From positions 1 through 64,000 of the forward strand of contig NZ_BQHI01000005.1 in the NCBI RefSeq assembly GCF_021603585.1: a DNA stretch of 64,000 nt, in the 5' to 3' direction. Below are positions 45,712 through 56,457 of the stretch, one piece after another; position 1 is the stretch's first letter, and the number at the start of each line of letters is the position of its first letter. The notes below the pieces were generated by a model that made no database searches, was not told where the DNA came from, and worked only from the letters and a program-made list of their open reading frames with translations. The position numbers and the translations under genes are program-made. The DNA comes from Pseudomonas sputi. Its GTDB lineage: Bacteria > Pseudomonadota > Gammaproteobacteria > Pseudomonadales > Pseudomonadaceae.

Positions 45712-47076
45712 ATGACCAGCAACAACCCGCAAACCCGTGAGTGGCAAGCGCTCAGCAGCGATCACCACCTGGCCCCGTTCAGTGACTTCAAGCAGCTGAA
45801 AGAGAAAGGCCCGCGGATCATCACCAATGCCAAGGGCGTGTACCTCTGGGACAGTGAAGGCAACAAGATTCTCGACGGCATGGCCGGCCTGTGGTGCGTG
45901 GCGATCGGCTACGGTCGCGATGAACTGGCCGACGCCGCCGCCAAGCAGATGCGCGAACTGCCTTACTACAACCTGTTCTTTCAGACCGCCCACCCGCCGG
46001 CGCTGGAACTGGCCAAGGCCATCGCCGACGTGGCGCCGGAAGGCATGAACCACGTGTTCTTCACCGGTTCCGGCTCCGAAGGCAACGACACCATGCTGCG
46101 CATGGTTCGCCACTACTGGGCGATCAAGGGCCAGCCGAACAAGAAAGTCATCATCAGCCGCAAGAACGGCTACCACGGTTCCACCGTGGCCGGCGCAAGC
46201 CTGGGCGGCATGACTTACATGCACGAGCAGGGCGATTTGCCTATTCCGGGCATCGTCCACATCGCCCAGCCTTACTGGTTCGCCGAAGGCGGCGACATGA
46301 CCCCGGATGAGTTCGGGATCTGGGCGGCCAATCAGCTGGAAGAAAAGATTCTGGAAGTCGGCGTGGACAACGTCGGTGCCTTTATTGCCGAGCCGATCCA
46401 GGGCGCCGGCGGGGTGATCATTCCGCCAGATACCTACTGGCCGCGCATCAAGGAGATCCTCGCCAAGTACGACATCCTGTTCGTGGCGGATGAAGTGATC
46501 TGCGGTTTCGGCCGTACCGGCGAGTGGTTCGGCAGCGACTTCTACGACCTCAAGCCACACATGATGACCATCGCCAAAGGCCTGACGTCCGGCTACATCC
46601 CGATGGGTGGCCTGATCGTGCGTGACGAAGTGGTGGCGGTGCTCAACGAGGGCGGTGATTTCAACCACGGCTTCACTTACTCCGGACACCCGGTGGCGGC
46701 GGCGGTGGGTCTGGAAAACATCCGGATTCTGCGCGAAGAGAAAATCATCGAACGCGCTCATGAAGAAACGGCACCGTATTTGCAGAAACGTCTGCGCGAA
46801 CTGAACGACCACCCGTTGGTGGGAGAAGTGCGCGGGGTCGGTCTGCTGGGGGCCATCGAGCTGGTGCAGGACAAGGCCACTCGCAAGCGTTACGAAGGCA
46901 AGGGTGTGGGCATGATCTGCCGCCAGTTCTGCTTCGACAACGGGCTGATCATGCGTGCCGTGGGCGACACCATGATCATCGCGCCGCCGCTGGTGATCAG
47001 CAAGGCGGAGATCGACGAGCTGGTTACAAAGGCACGCAAGTGTCTGGACCTGACCCTGAGTGCGCTGCAGGGCTAA
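45712..47076 (+). CDS. spuC: SpuC, polyamine (putrescine):pyruvate aminotransferase
   Basis: PLP-dependent class III aminotransferase, 454 aa. The PLP lysine is in MMTIAKGLTSGYIPMGG; other blocks are FFTGSGSEGNDTMLRMVRHY and RKNGYHGSTVAGASLGGMTY. SpuC converts putrescine to 4-aminobutyraldehyde with pyruvate. AAGGAG lies seven bases before the ATG at 45712. Confidence 0.95.
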   Translation: MTSNNPQTREWQALSSDHHLAPFSDFKQLKEKGPRIITNAKGVYLWDSEGNKILDGMAGLWCVAIGYGRDELADAAAKQMRELPYYNLFFQTAHPPALELAKAIADVAPEGMNHVFFTGSGSEGNDTMLRMVRHYWAIKGQPNKKVIISRKNGYHGSTVAGASLGGMTYMHEQGDLPIPGIVHIAQPYWFAEGGDMTPDEFGIWAANQLEEKILEVGVDNVGAFIAEPIQGAGGVIIPPDTYWPRIKEILAKYDILFVADEVICGFGRTGEWFGSDFYDLKPHMMTIAKGLTSGYIPMGGLIVRDEVVAVLNEGGDFNHGFTYSGHPVAAAVGLENIRILREEKIIERAHEETAPYLQKRLRELNDHPLVGEVRGVGLLGAIELVQDKATRKRYEGKGVGMICRQFCFDNGLIMRAVGDTMIIAPPLVISKAEIDELVTKARKCLDLTLSALQG

Positions 47077-47248
47077 GTGCTAGGCTCAGAGCGATGGAGC
47101 TGCTGCACTGTCGCTCGGAGCTGTCACAAAGGCTGGTCTTTTCTTGAAAGACCGCCTCGGATCTTGCCAGACTAGCCGCGGTTGCAGTTGTCCGGGTTCG
47201 GCCGCTGAACAAAGTGGTTCAAAAAAGAAAAATTTGGAGCATTAACGC

Positions 47249-48361
47249 ATGAAGGCATTAGGCAAAAAGCTCGCTGGCAAGACTCTGCTCGCCATGTCCC
47301 TGATGGGCGTGATGGCGGGTGCGGTCCAGGCGGATGACAAGGTGTTGCACGTTTACAACTGGTCCGATTACATCGCGCCGGACACGGTTGCCAATTTCGA
47401 AAAAGAGACCGGCATCAAAGTCGTCTATGACGTTTTCGACAGCAACGAAACCCTGGAAGCCAAGCTGCTGGCCGGCAAGTCCGGTTACGACATCGTGGTG
47501 CCTTCCAACAACTTCCTGGCCAAGCAGATCAAGGCCGGCGTTTATCAGGAACTGGACAAGTCCAAGCTGACGAACTGGAAGAACCTCGACGAAGACCTGC
47601 TCAAGGCCGTTGGCGATGCCAGCGACCCGGGCAACAAGCACGCGTTCCCGTACATGTGGGGTTCGATCGGCATCGGCTACAACCCGGCGAAGGTCAAGGC
47701 TGCGCTGGGCATCGACAAGATCGATTCCTGGGACGTGGTGTTCAAGCCTGAAAACATCGAGAAGCTGAAAAGCTGCGGCGTGAGCTTCCTTGACGCGCCG
47801 ACCGAAATGATTCCGGCGGCTCTGCACTATCTGGGCAAACCGACCAACAGCAAAGACAAGGCTGACCTGAAAGCCGCCGAGGACCTGTTCCTCAAAGTGC
47901 GTCCTTCGGTTGCCTACTTCCACTCCTCGAAGTACATCTCCGACCTGGCCAACGGCAACATCTGCGTGGCGGTCGGTTACTCGGGTGACCTGGAGCAATC
48001 CAAGACCCGCGCCAAGGAAGCCGGTGACAAGGTCAAACTGGCCTACACCATTCCGAAAGAAGGTGCCGGTACTTTCTACGACATGGTCGCCATTCCAAAG
48101 GATGCCGAAAACGTCGAAGCTGCCTACAAGTTCATGAACTACCTGCTCGATCCGAAAGTGATGGCCGAAATCACCAACGCCGTGCGTTTCCCGAACGGCA
48201 ACAAGGCGGCCACCGCCCTGGTGGACAAGGAAATCACCAGCGATCCGAGCATCTACCCTTCGGCTGAAGTGAAGAAGCAGCTCTACGCGATCAGCGATCT
48301 GGACGCGGCCACCCTGCGTCTGATCACTCGCAGCTGGACCAAGATCAAATCCGGTAAATAA
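47249..48361 (+). CDS. spuD: SpuD, polyamine-binding periplasmic protein
   Basis: Binding protein of the polyamine importer, 370 aa. Signal peptide [20 protein letters not shown], cut after VQA. PotF-like sequence: [20 protein letters not shown], and [19 protein letters not shown]. SpuD binds putrescine (known in P. aeruginosa). The 172-bp gap before it may hold a promoter but no clear one is seen. GGAG precedes the ATG. Confidence 0.95.
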   Translation: MKALGKKLAGKTLLAMSLMGVMAGAVQADDKVLHVYNWSDYIAPDTVANFEKETGIKVVYDVFDSNETLEAKLLAGKSGYDIVVPSNNFLAKQIKAGVYQELDKSKLTNWKNLDEDLLKAVGDASDPGNKHAFPYMWGSIGIGYNPAKVKAALGIDKIDSWDVVFKPENIEKLKSCGVSFLDAPTEMIPAALHYLGKPTNSKDKADLKAAEDLFLKVRPSVAYFHSSKYISDLANGNICVAVGYSGDLEQSKTRAKEAGDKVKLAYTIPKEGAGTFYDMVAIPKDAENVEAAYKFMNYLLDPKVMAEITNAVRFPNGNKAATALVDKEITSDPSIYPSAEVKKQLYAISDLDAATLRLITRSWTKIKSGK

Positions 48362-48371
48362 GCCGGTTTGA

Positions 48372-49646
<1,275 letters not shown>

Positions 49647-49719
49647 CGTCAACGTACAAACTATCCTGGGTTCGTCTTGCGTGGGCGGGCTGCACTCTTT
49701 TTTACTGGGAGTTTCGTAA

Positions 49720-50862
49720 ATGGCAGTTGCCTCCGGCGCCTATAAGAAAGCCCTCGAGGGCGACCAGACACCGAAACAGGTGTTGGTCAAAATCGACCGG
49801 GTCACGAAGAAGTTCGACGAGACGGTTGCCGTGGACGATGTGTCCCTGGAAATCAAGAAGGGCGAGATCTTCGCCCTGCTCGGCGGTTCGGGATCGGGCA
49901 AATCCACTCTGCTGCGGATGCTGGCAGGGTTCGAACGGCCCACGGAGGGGCGCATTTTCCTCGACGGCGTCGACATCACCGACATGCCGCCGTACGAGCG
50001 ACCGATCAACATGATGTTCCAGTCCTACGCCCTGTTCCCGCACATGACGGTGGCGCAGAACATCGCCTTCGGCCTGCAACAGGACAAGATTCCCAAGGCC
50101 GAGATCGACGCCCGCGTGGCCGAGATGCTCAAACTGGTGCAGATGAGCCAGTACGCCAAGCGCAAGCCGCATCAGTTGTCCGGTGGCCAGCGGCAGCGTG
50201 TCGCGCTGGCGCGTTCGCTGGCCAAGCGGCCGAAGCTGCTGCTGCTCGACGAACCGATGGGCGCCCTGGACAAGAAACTGCGTTCGCAGATGCAGCTGGA
50301 ACTGGTGGAAATCATCGAGCGCGTGGGGGTGACCTGCGTGATGGTGACCCACGACCAGGAAGAGGCCATGACCATGGCCGAGCGCATCGCGATCATGCAC
50401 CTGGGCTGGATTGCCCAGATCGGCAGCCCGATCGACATCTACGAAACCCCGACCAGCCGTCTGGTCTGCGAATTCATCGGTAACGTGAACATCTTCGAAG
50501 GCGAAGTGATCGACGACGCCGAAGGCCACGCGACCATCACCTGCAAGGATCTCGACCGGCAGATTTACGTCGGCCACGGCATCAGCACCTCGGTGCAGGA
50601 CAAGTCCGTGACCTACGCGATCCGTCCGGAAAAACTGCTGGTCACCGCCGATCAGCCGACCTGCGAGTACAACTGGTCGAGCGGCAAGGTGCATGACATC
50701 GCCTACCTCGGCGGTCATTCGGTGTTCTACGTCGAATTGCCGAGCGGCAAGCTGGTGCAGTCGTTCGTGGCCAACGCCGAACGCCGTGGCGCACGTCCGA
50801 CCTGGGGCGATCAGGTCTACGTGTGGTGGGAAGACGACAGCGGCGTGGTACTTCGCTCATGA
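49720..50862 (+). CDS. spuF: SpuF, polyamine ABC ATPase (PotA/PotG-like)
   Basis: ATPase of the importer, 380 aa. Walker A GGSGSGKSTLLRMLAG, Q-loop MMFQSYALFPHMTVAQNIAF, signature LSGGQRQRVALARSL, Walker B LLLLDEPMGALD, H-loop THDQEEAM, plus a C-terminal TOBE domain. The stop overlaps the spuG start by four bases. Confidence 0.96.
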   Translation: MAVASGAYKKALEGDQTPKQVLVKIDRVTKKFDETVAVDDVSLEIKKGEIFALLGGSGSGKSTLLRMLAGFERPTEGRIFLDGVDITDMPPYERPINMMFQSYALFPHMTVAQNIAFGLQQDKIPKAEIDARVAEMLKLVQMSQYAKRKPHQLSGGQRQRVALARSLAKRPKLLLLDEPMGALDKKLRSQMQLELVEIIERVGVTCVMVTHDQEEAMTMAERIAIMHLGWIAQIGSPIDIYETPTSRLVCEFIGNVNIFEGEVIDDAEGHATITCKDLDRQIYVGHGISTSVQDKSVTYAIRPEKLLVTADQPTCEYNWSSGKVHDIAYLGGHSVFYVELPSGKLVQSFVANAERRGARPTWGDQVYVWWEDDSGVVLRS

Positions 50863-51779
50863 ACATGCGCAAATTCAAACGCCGGCTCAATCGAATAATT
50901 CCCGGTGGCCGTCAGCTGGTCATCGGGGTTCCGTTCATCTGGCTGTTCCTGTTCTTCATGCTGCCGTTCTTCATCGTCCTGAAGATCAGCTTCGCCGAAG
51001 CGGACGTGGCCATCCCGCCGTACACCGAGATCTACACCTACGCCGAGCAGAAGCTGCAACTGCTGCTGAACCTGGGCAACTACGTGTTGCTCGGCGAAGA
51101 CGAGCTGTACATCGCCGCCTACCTCGGCTCGCTGAAAATGGCGTTTTTCAGCACGCTGCTGTGCCTGTTGATCGGTTACCCGATGGCCTACGCCATCGCC
51201 AGCGCCCGCAAGGAGCTGCAGACGGTGCTGGTGCTGCTGATCATGATGCCGACCTGGACCGCGATCCTGATCCGCGTGTACGCGTGGATGGGCATCCTCA
51301 GCAACAACGGCCTGCTCAACGGTTTCCTGATGAGCATGGGTTTGATCGACGAGCCGCTGCAGATCCTCAACACCAACCTCGCGGTGTACATCGGGATCGT
51401 CTATTCGTACCTGCCGTTCATGATCCTGCCGCTGTACGCCAACCTGGTGAAGCACGACACCAGCCTGCTGGAGGCCGCGTCCGACCTGGGTTCGAGCACG
51501 TTCAACAGCTTCTGGAAAATCACCGTGCCGCTGTCCAAGAACGGCATCATCGCCGGCTGCATGCTGGTGTTCATCCCGGTGGTGGGCGAGTTCGTGATCC
51601 CGGAACTGCTCGGCGGTCCGGAGACCCTGATGATCGGTAAAGTGCTCTGGCAAGAGTTCTTCAACAACCGTGACTGGCCGGTGGCGTCCGCCCTGGCGGT
51701 GGTGATGCTGGCGATCCTGATCGTGCCGATCATCCTGTTCAACCGCAGTCAGGCCAAGGAAATGGAGGGTAAAGAATGA
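50859..51779 (+). CDS. spuG: SpuG, polyamine ABC permease
   Basis: Inner-membrane permease, PotH-like, 306 aa, about six spans, with the EAA loop LEAASDLGSSTFNSFWKITV. The start at 50859 (MNMRKFKRR) overlaps spuF by ATGA. The stop overlaps spuH the same way. Confidence 0.95.
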   Translation: MNMRKFKRRLNRIIPGGRQLVIGVPFIWLFLFFMLPFFIVLKISFAEADVAIPPYTEIYTYAEQKLQLLLNLGNYVLLGEDELYIAAYLGSLKMAFFSTLLCLLIGYPMAYAIASARKELQTVLVLLIMMPTWTAILIRVYAWMGILSNNGLLNGFLMSMGLIDEPLQILNTNLAVYIGIVYSYLPFMILPLYANLVKHDTSLLEAASDLGSSTFNSFWKITVPLSKNGIIAGCMLVFIPVVGEFVIPELLGGPETLMIGKVLWQEFFNNRDWPVASALAVVMLAILIVPIILFNRSQAKEMEGKE

Positions 51780-52666
51780 AGCGCTTCCGTTTCTCCAGCC
51801 TGATGCTGGTGCTCGGCTTGTTGTTCATCTACCTGCCGATGTTGATCCTGGTGATCTACTCGTTCAACGCCTCGAAACTGGTGACGGTGTGGGGCGGCTG
51901 GTCGGTGAAGTGGTACGTCGGCCTGCTCGACAACTCGCAACTGATGGGCTCGGTGGTGCGTTCGCTGGAAATCGCCTTCTACACCGCGATTGCCGCCGTG
52001 GCGCTGGGTACGCTGGCAGCCTTCGTGCTGACCCGAATCACCCGCTTCAAAGGCCGCACGCTGTTCGGCGGCCTGGTCACCGCGCCGCTGGTCATGCCTG
52101 AGGTGATTACCGGTCTGTCGCTGTTGCTGCTGTTCGTGGCGATGGCGCAGATGATCGGCTGGCCACAGGAACGGGGTATCGTCACCATCTGGATCGCCCA
52201 CACTACGTTCTGTGCGGCGTATGTGGCGGTGGTGGTGTCGGCGCGCCTGCGCGAGCTGGACCTGTCGATCGAAGAAGCGGCGATGGATCTGGGCGCACGG
52301 CCGTGGAAGGTGTTCTTCCTGATCACCATCCCGATGATCGCGCCGTCGCTGGCGGCGGGCGGCATGATGTCGTTCGCCCTGTCGCTGGATGACCTGGTAT
52401 TGGCAAGCTTCGTGTCCGGGCCGGGTTCGACGACCCTGCCGATGGAAGTGTTCTCGGCAGTGCGCCTGGGCGTGAAGCCGGAGATCAACGCCGTGGCCAG
52501 CCTGATTCTGCTGGCGGTATCGCTGGTGACCTTCCTGGTCTGGTTCTTCAGCCGCCGTGCCGAAGAAGCCCGCAAGAAAGCGATTCAGCTGGCCATCGAA
52601 GAAAGTGCTGCGGATTCGTGGAAGCAACCGGACGTGCGCCGGGCGCCGACGCCAGAAGCGGTTTAA
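51776..52666 (+). CDS. spuH: SpuH, polyamine ABC permease
   Basis: Second permease, PotI-like, 296 aa, six spans, with the EAA loop IEEAAMDLGARPWKVFFLIT. Ends in a charged tail. Closes the spuDEFGH importer and is followed directly by a strong terminator. Confidence 0.95.
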   Translation: MKRFRFSSLMLVLGLLFIYLPMLILVIYSFNASKLVTVWGGWSVKWYVGLLDNSQLMGSVVRSLEIAFYTAIAAVALGTLAAFVLTRITRFKGRTLFGGLVTAPLVMPEVITGLSLLLLFVAMAQMIGWPQERGIVTIWIAHTTFCAAYVAVVVSARLRELDLSIEEAAMDLGARPWKVFFLITIPMIAPSLAAGGMMSFALSLDDLVLASFVSGPGSTTLPMEVFSAVRLGVKPEINAVASLILLAVSLVTFLVWFFSRRAEEARKKAIQLAIEESAADSWKQPDVRRAPTPEAV

Positions 52667-52678
52667 GTCTGCGGACAG

Positions 52679-52717
52679 AAAAAACCTCGCGACCGGAAGC
52701 GGTCGCGAGGTTTTTTT
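52679..52717. terminator. Bidirectional terminator after spuH
   Basis: AACCTCGCGACC and GGTCGCGAGGTT form a 12-bp stem around GGAAGC; six A precede and seven T follow, so it works on both strands. The frameshifted reading frame of the HD-family pseudogene runs straight through it, showing that frame's normal end lay before the terminator. Confidence 0.95.
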
Positions 52718-52724
52718 ACGCCTT

Positions 52725-53343
52725 TCAGGAAACCCAGGGCGACTGGCGAATCACCTCGACGAAATTCATCGGTTTGAACCCCGGCATTTGATCCCTTCAG
52801 CACATCGGTCTTCACATTGCCGAACGTCGTCTGCGGACGGTGACGCAGGCCATCGGCGAACGCGCAGATGATGCATTCCTTGAAGCCCTCGCCCCGAGGA
52901 TGCGCATGCCCCACCGCTTTGCGCTGCACCATGGTGAACGCCGCGTAGTCCATGCCCGGCACGTCCATCTCGACGCCTGCGGTCACCAGCGCCACGGTCG
53001 GACGCAGATGCTTCGGCACCCCCGGCGTGGTGTGCAGGGCGATCGACAGCCAGACCTGCTCGATATCGTCGTCACTCAATCCGTATGGCTTGAGAAACGC
53101 CGCGGCTGCGTTGGCGCCATCGACTTCGAAGCGCTCGTCGTCGCTGCGGTGCCCTTCGACCAGACCCAGGTTGTGGAACATTGCGCCGACGTACAACAGC
53201 TCCGGATCGTAGGCCAGTTGCCGGCGCTCACCGCTCAAGGCGCCGAACAGAAACACCCGGCGCGAGTGGTGGTAGAGCAGGTCGGATTCGATGTCGCGGA
53301 TGTATTCGGTGGTGGCCCGGGCGAGATTGCTGGACGGGCGAAC
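52725..53343 (-). pseudogene. HD-family hydrolase, truncated and frameshifted
   Basis: Remnant of an HD-domain hydrolase (cyanamide-hydratase-like family, ~215 aa when whole). Intact parts: YHHSRRVFLFGALSGERRQL, ELLYVGAMFHNLGLVEGHRS, ALHTTPGVPKHLRPTVALVT, and HRPQTTFGNVKTDVL. Three defects: the N-terminal ~10-20 residues and the start codon are missing (the reading frame opens only with GTG in foreign sequence); the defining HD doublet reads HN; an extra G in the run at 52793-52795 shifts the frame, so the expected ending MPGFKPMNFVEVIRQSPWVS, stopping at 52725, is lost from the main frame. The shifted frame instead runs to 52663, overlapping spuH. Confidence 0.8.
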
Positions 53344-53935
53344 GGTCACCACTCACTGGAACGACGCTGAGGCACTGGCGCAATTGTGCCCGTCGAGCCG
53401 GGTCGAGGCTGATCGGTTGTACGTCGAGGATGGCCAGCTCTATACCTCGGCGGGGGTGACGGCGGGGATCGATCTGTCGCTGTACCTGCTGGCGCGTGAT
53501 CATGGCGCCGAGGTTGCGCTGAGCGTGGCCAAGCGGCTGGTGGTGTTCACTCAGCGCTCCGGCGGGCAGTCGCAGTTCAGCCCGTTCCTCACGCCCCACA
53601 TCGAGCCGACGTCGGCAGTGGCGATGGTGCAGCTGTATGTGCTGGCCAATCTCACCGGTGACCTGACCATTGCCGACCTGGCGAAGGCGGCGAACATGAG
53701 TGCGCGGAATTTCTCTCGGGTGTTTGCCCGGGAGGCGAAAGTCACCCCGGCGGAATTCGTCGAACGGGCGCGGGTGGATGCGGCGCGGGTGATGCTCGAA
53801 AGCACCACGGCGCCGCTGAAGACCGTGGCGTATCAATGTGGATTTCGCGATGCGCAACACATGCGCAGTGTGTTCAACCGGCGGATGGGGGTGACGCCGC
53901 AGCAGTTTCGGCTGAATTTTGCGGCGATGGTTTGA
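53327..53935 (+). pseudogene. GlxA-type AraC regulator, N-terminally truncated
   Basis: The remaining ~202 residues begin LLDGRTVTTHWNDAEALAQL, which in intact GlxA-family regulators lies near residue 115, within the DJ-1/PfpI-like sensor domain. The rest is normal: RLYVEDGQLYTSAGVTAGID, KRLVVFTQRSGGQSQFSPFL, and a C-terminal AraC DNA-binding domain with LTIADLAKAANMSARNFSRV and LKTVAYQCGFRDAQHMRSVF. The sensor half is missing. An ATG at 53291 gives a translatable frame, but its first ~12 codons are antisense HD-gene sequence. A short DNA-binding-only protein might still be made. Confidence 0.8.
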
Positions 53936-53942
53936 GTGGCGC

Positions 53943-56354
53943 TTATTGCGCCGCCCGCGCCGGCAGCAGCTTCAAGGTACTGCGCGTATTCGCCGTCACC
54001 TCTTCCTCGCTGAAGTGCGCCTGCACATACATCCCGTCCACATACGCCTCTGCCTGATCGTCATAGTGGCTGTCGAACGGCACGCCGCTCTGGCCGACCG
54101 GGTTGATGGTCAGGCTGTGAGCGGGATCTGCGAAATCCACCAGCCGCCGAGTCGACGGACCGTAAGTCACCGGCCATGGCGCCGGGCCGATCTTCGCCGA
54201 GAGGTTGTTCGGCACTTCATGGGAGCCCGGCGCGGCGAACGGACCGACGTTGAAAATACGATCCAGCGGTTTCTGCTGCCCCAGCGGATGGCCATGAGTC
54301 AGGGTGTGAGCCTTGCCCCATTGCCAGCCGGAAGTGTCGTCGCCGAGGGTCGATTTCAGGTGCGCCATGCTGGCCTGCCAGGCGATGCGCACAGTGTCAG
54401 TGCGAGTCTCCTTGTCCGGCGTGCTGCGGTTGTCCCACCACGGCGAATCGGCATTTGCCGCCAGCCGGGGCAGGGCCGCATCGATCACTCGGGTCGACAG
54501 CAAGGTGTCGAAGAAATCATTGCCCAGCTCATCGCGCATGGCCGCGTCGGCGAGGTTGAACAGGAACTGGTTGAACACCGTCGCACTGACTGAATCCAGC
54601 GGATAGTCGCCTTGCCACTGGGCCAGTTGTTCGATCAGCTTCAGCTCGGCGGGATTGCCCGCCACCTCGCGCAGCACCGGCAGCAACGGCGCCAGCAGAC
54701 GCGGGCCGTAACCGGTGGTGGTGCCCAGTTGCAGCTTCTGGTTGGCCTCGTTGTCCCACTTCACGTTCTTGTCGGCGAGCTGGCGGTTGAGCTGCTGACC
54801 ACGGTCGGCGAGGTTGTAGTAACCGGGAATCTCCATGCCGGTCGCTGACACCGGCTGGAAGTTGGCCGAGACGATATAGCCCCGCGCCGGGTTCTCTTGC
54901 TGCGGGTTGGCGCTGAACGGGAAGTAACCGTCCTTGTCCGCCTGATTGCCGCTGCCGTCGAGAATGAAGCCAGGCTTGACCCCGGCCGGACGCTTGGGCA
55001 GCAGCGCCGAGGCCCACCAGGCGATATCGCCCTTGGCGTTGGCGTAGACGATGTTCAGTCCCGGCGCCTGCACCTTGGCCGCTGCGGCGCGAGCCTTGGC
55101 CAGGGTGTCGGCGCGGTTGAGCTGGTAGAAGCCTTCGAGGATCGGATTCGGTGTTTCGAGGAACGCCCACCACATCGCAATCGGGGTTTTCCCGGCGGCG
55201 CTGCCGAGGGCGTCGTTGACGATCGGGCCGTGGGGCGACTGGCGCAGGGTGATGGTCACCGGGGCCTGGCCTTTCACCGCGATCTGCTGCTCGGTCTTGA
55301 CCAGGTCGGTCCAATGGCCGCGATACCAGACCTGATCCGGGTTGTCCGGATTGACCTTCTCGGCGATCAGATCGAGGTCATCGTTCTGGAACATGGTCAG
55401 GCTCCAGCCGAAATCCAGGTTGTGGCCGAGAAAGGCAAACGGCACCAGCGCCTGATGATGACCGTAGAGCTCGAAGCCCGGGGCCGACAGCTGCGCCTCG
55501 TACCACACCGACGGCACCGAAAAGCGAATATGCGGATCGCCTGCCAGTAAAGGCTTGGTGCTCTTGCTGCGGCTGCCGGCGATCACCCAGGCGTTGCTGC
55601 CTTCGAACTGCGGCAGGCCGTTGTCGATCAGCGCCTGTTCGCTGACGCGGGCGAGGGTGTTCAGGTCTTTCCAGTCTTCGGCGGCGAGGGCCGGTGCGGT
55701 GCCGGGGTGGCCCTTGGCGAGCACGCCCTTGGGCTGCCAGTCGAGATCGAAGACGTTGAGGTAGTCGGCGCCCAGTTGATCGCGCACGTAGGTCAGCAGC
55801 GGTTCGGTGCGAAACGCGGCGGCGAAGCTGTACGCCATGTAGCCGGCAACGCTGATGCTGTCTTCAGCGGTGAACGGCCGCTTGGGGATGCCCAGCACGT
55901 CGAACTCGACAGGGGCGGCGTGCGCGTCCTGATATTGATTGATGCCATCCAGATAGGCTTGCAGGGCCTTCCACGCCGGCGACTGCCTGTCGAGGCCGGC
56001 CACGTAACTGGCGGCACGCTCGCGGATGCGCAGGCTGCGGAACAACTTGTCGGTGTCGAGCAGTTTCGGCCCGAGCACCTCGGCCAGTTCGCCCCGGGCC
56101 AGACGGCGCATGGCTTCCATCTGAAAGAGGCGATCCTGGGCGTGCACATAACCGAGGGCGCGGTAGAGGTCGGTTTCGTTTTCGGCACGGATGTGCGGCA
56201 CGCCGCGTTCGTCGTAACGCACGGTCACCGAGCCTTGCAGGTTGCGCAACTCCACCTGGCCCTGACGCGTCGGTTGCTTGCTGTAGACATACCAGCCGCC
56301 GGCGGCGAGCAGGGCAACGATGAGCAAGGCAAGAACGGTGAAAACGCGTTTCAT
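53943..56354 (-). CDS. hacB: Penicillin-acylase-family Ntn hydrolase (HacB-like AHL acylase)
   Basis: Periplasmic or membrane-anchored N-terminal-nucleophile amidase, 803 aa. The N terminus MKRVFTVLALLIVALLAAGG is an uncleaved anchor or signal. The autocleavage site is Gly252-Ser253 in EGSNAWVIAG, giving an alpha chain of about 25 kDa and a beta chain of about 60 kDa. Beta-chain motifs follow: LLAGDPHIRFSVPSVWYEAQ, and SPHGPIVNDAL. In P. aeruginosa the acylase next to spuH is HacB, active on long-chain acyl-homoserine lactones; the same placement here supports the name, but substrate is not proven. AAGGAG precedes the ATG. It converges on the regulator remnant with an eight-base gap. Confidence 0.85.
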   Translation of the reverse strand: MKRVFTVLALLIVALLAAGGWYVYSKQPTRQGQVELRNLQGSVTVRYDERGVPHIRAENETDLYRALGYVHAQDRLFQMEAMRRLARGELAEVLGPKLLDTDKLFRSLRIRERAASYVAGLDRQSPAWKALQAYLDGINQYQDAHAAPVEFDVLGIPKRPFTAEDSISVAGYMAYSFAAAFRTEPLLTYVRDQLGADYLNVFDLDWQPKGVLAKGHPGTAPALAAEDWKDLNTLARVSEQALIDNGLPQFEGSNAWVIAGSRSKSTKPLLAGDPHIRFSVPSVWYEAQLSAPGFELYGHHQALVPFAFLGHNLDFGWSLTMFQNDDLDLIAEKVNPDNPDQVWYRGHWTDLVKTEQQIAVKGQAPVTITLRQSPHGPIVNDALGSAAGKTPIAMWWAFLETPNPILEGFYQLNRADTLAKARAAAAKVQAPGLNIVYANAKGDIAWWASALLPKRPAGVKPGFILDGSGNQADKDGYFPFSANPQQENPARGYIVSANFQPVSATGMEIPGYYNLADRGQQLNRQLADKNVKWDNEANQKLQLGTTTGYGPRLLAPLLPVLREVAGNPAELKLIEQLAQWQGDYPLDSVSATVFNQFLFNLADAAMRDELGNDFFDTLLSTRVIDAALPRLAANADSPWWDNRSTPDKETRTDTVRIAWQASMAHLKSTLGDDTSGWQWGKAHTLTHGHPLGQQKPLDRIFNVGPFAAPGSHEVPNNLSAKIGPAPWPVTYGPSTRRLVDFADPAHSLTINPVGQSGVPFDSHYDDQAEAYVDGMYVQAHFSEEEVTANTRSTLKLLPARAAQ

Positions 56355-56457
56355 GGTGACTCCTTGTGCATTCGGGATTGCCGCCCGTGCGGGCTGCAAA
56401 CAATTAGCACACGCCTCATATGCTGCGCATCGCCGTCCTTGAAATGTCCGGAATGCC

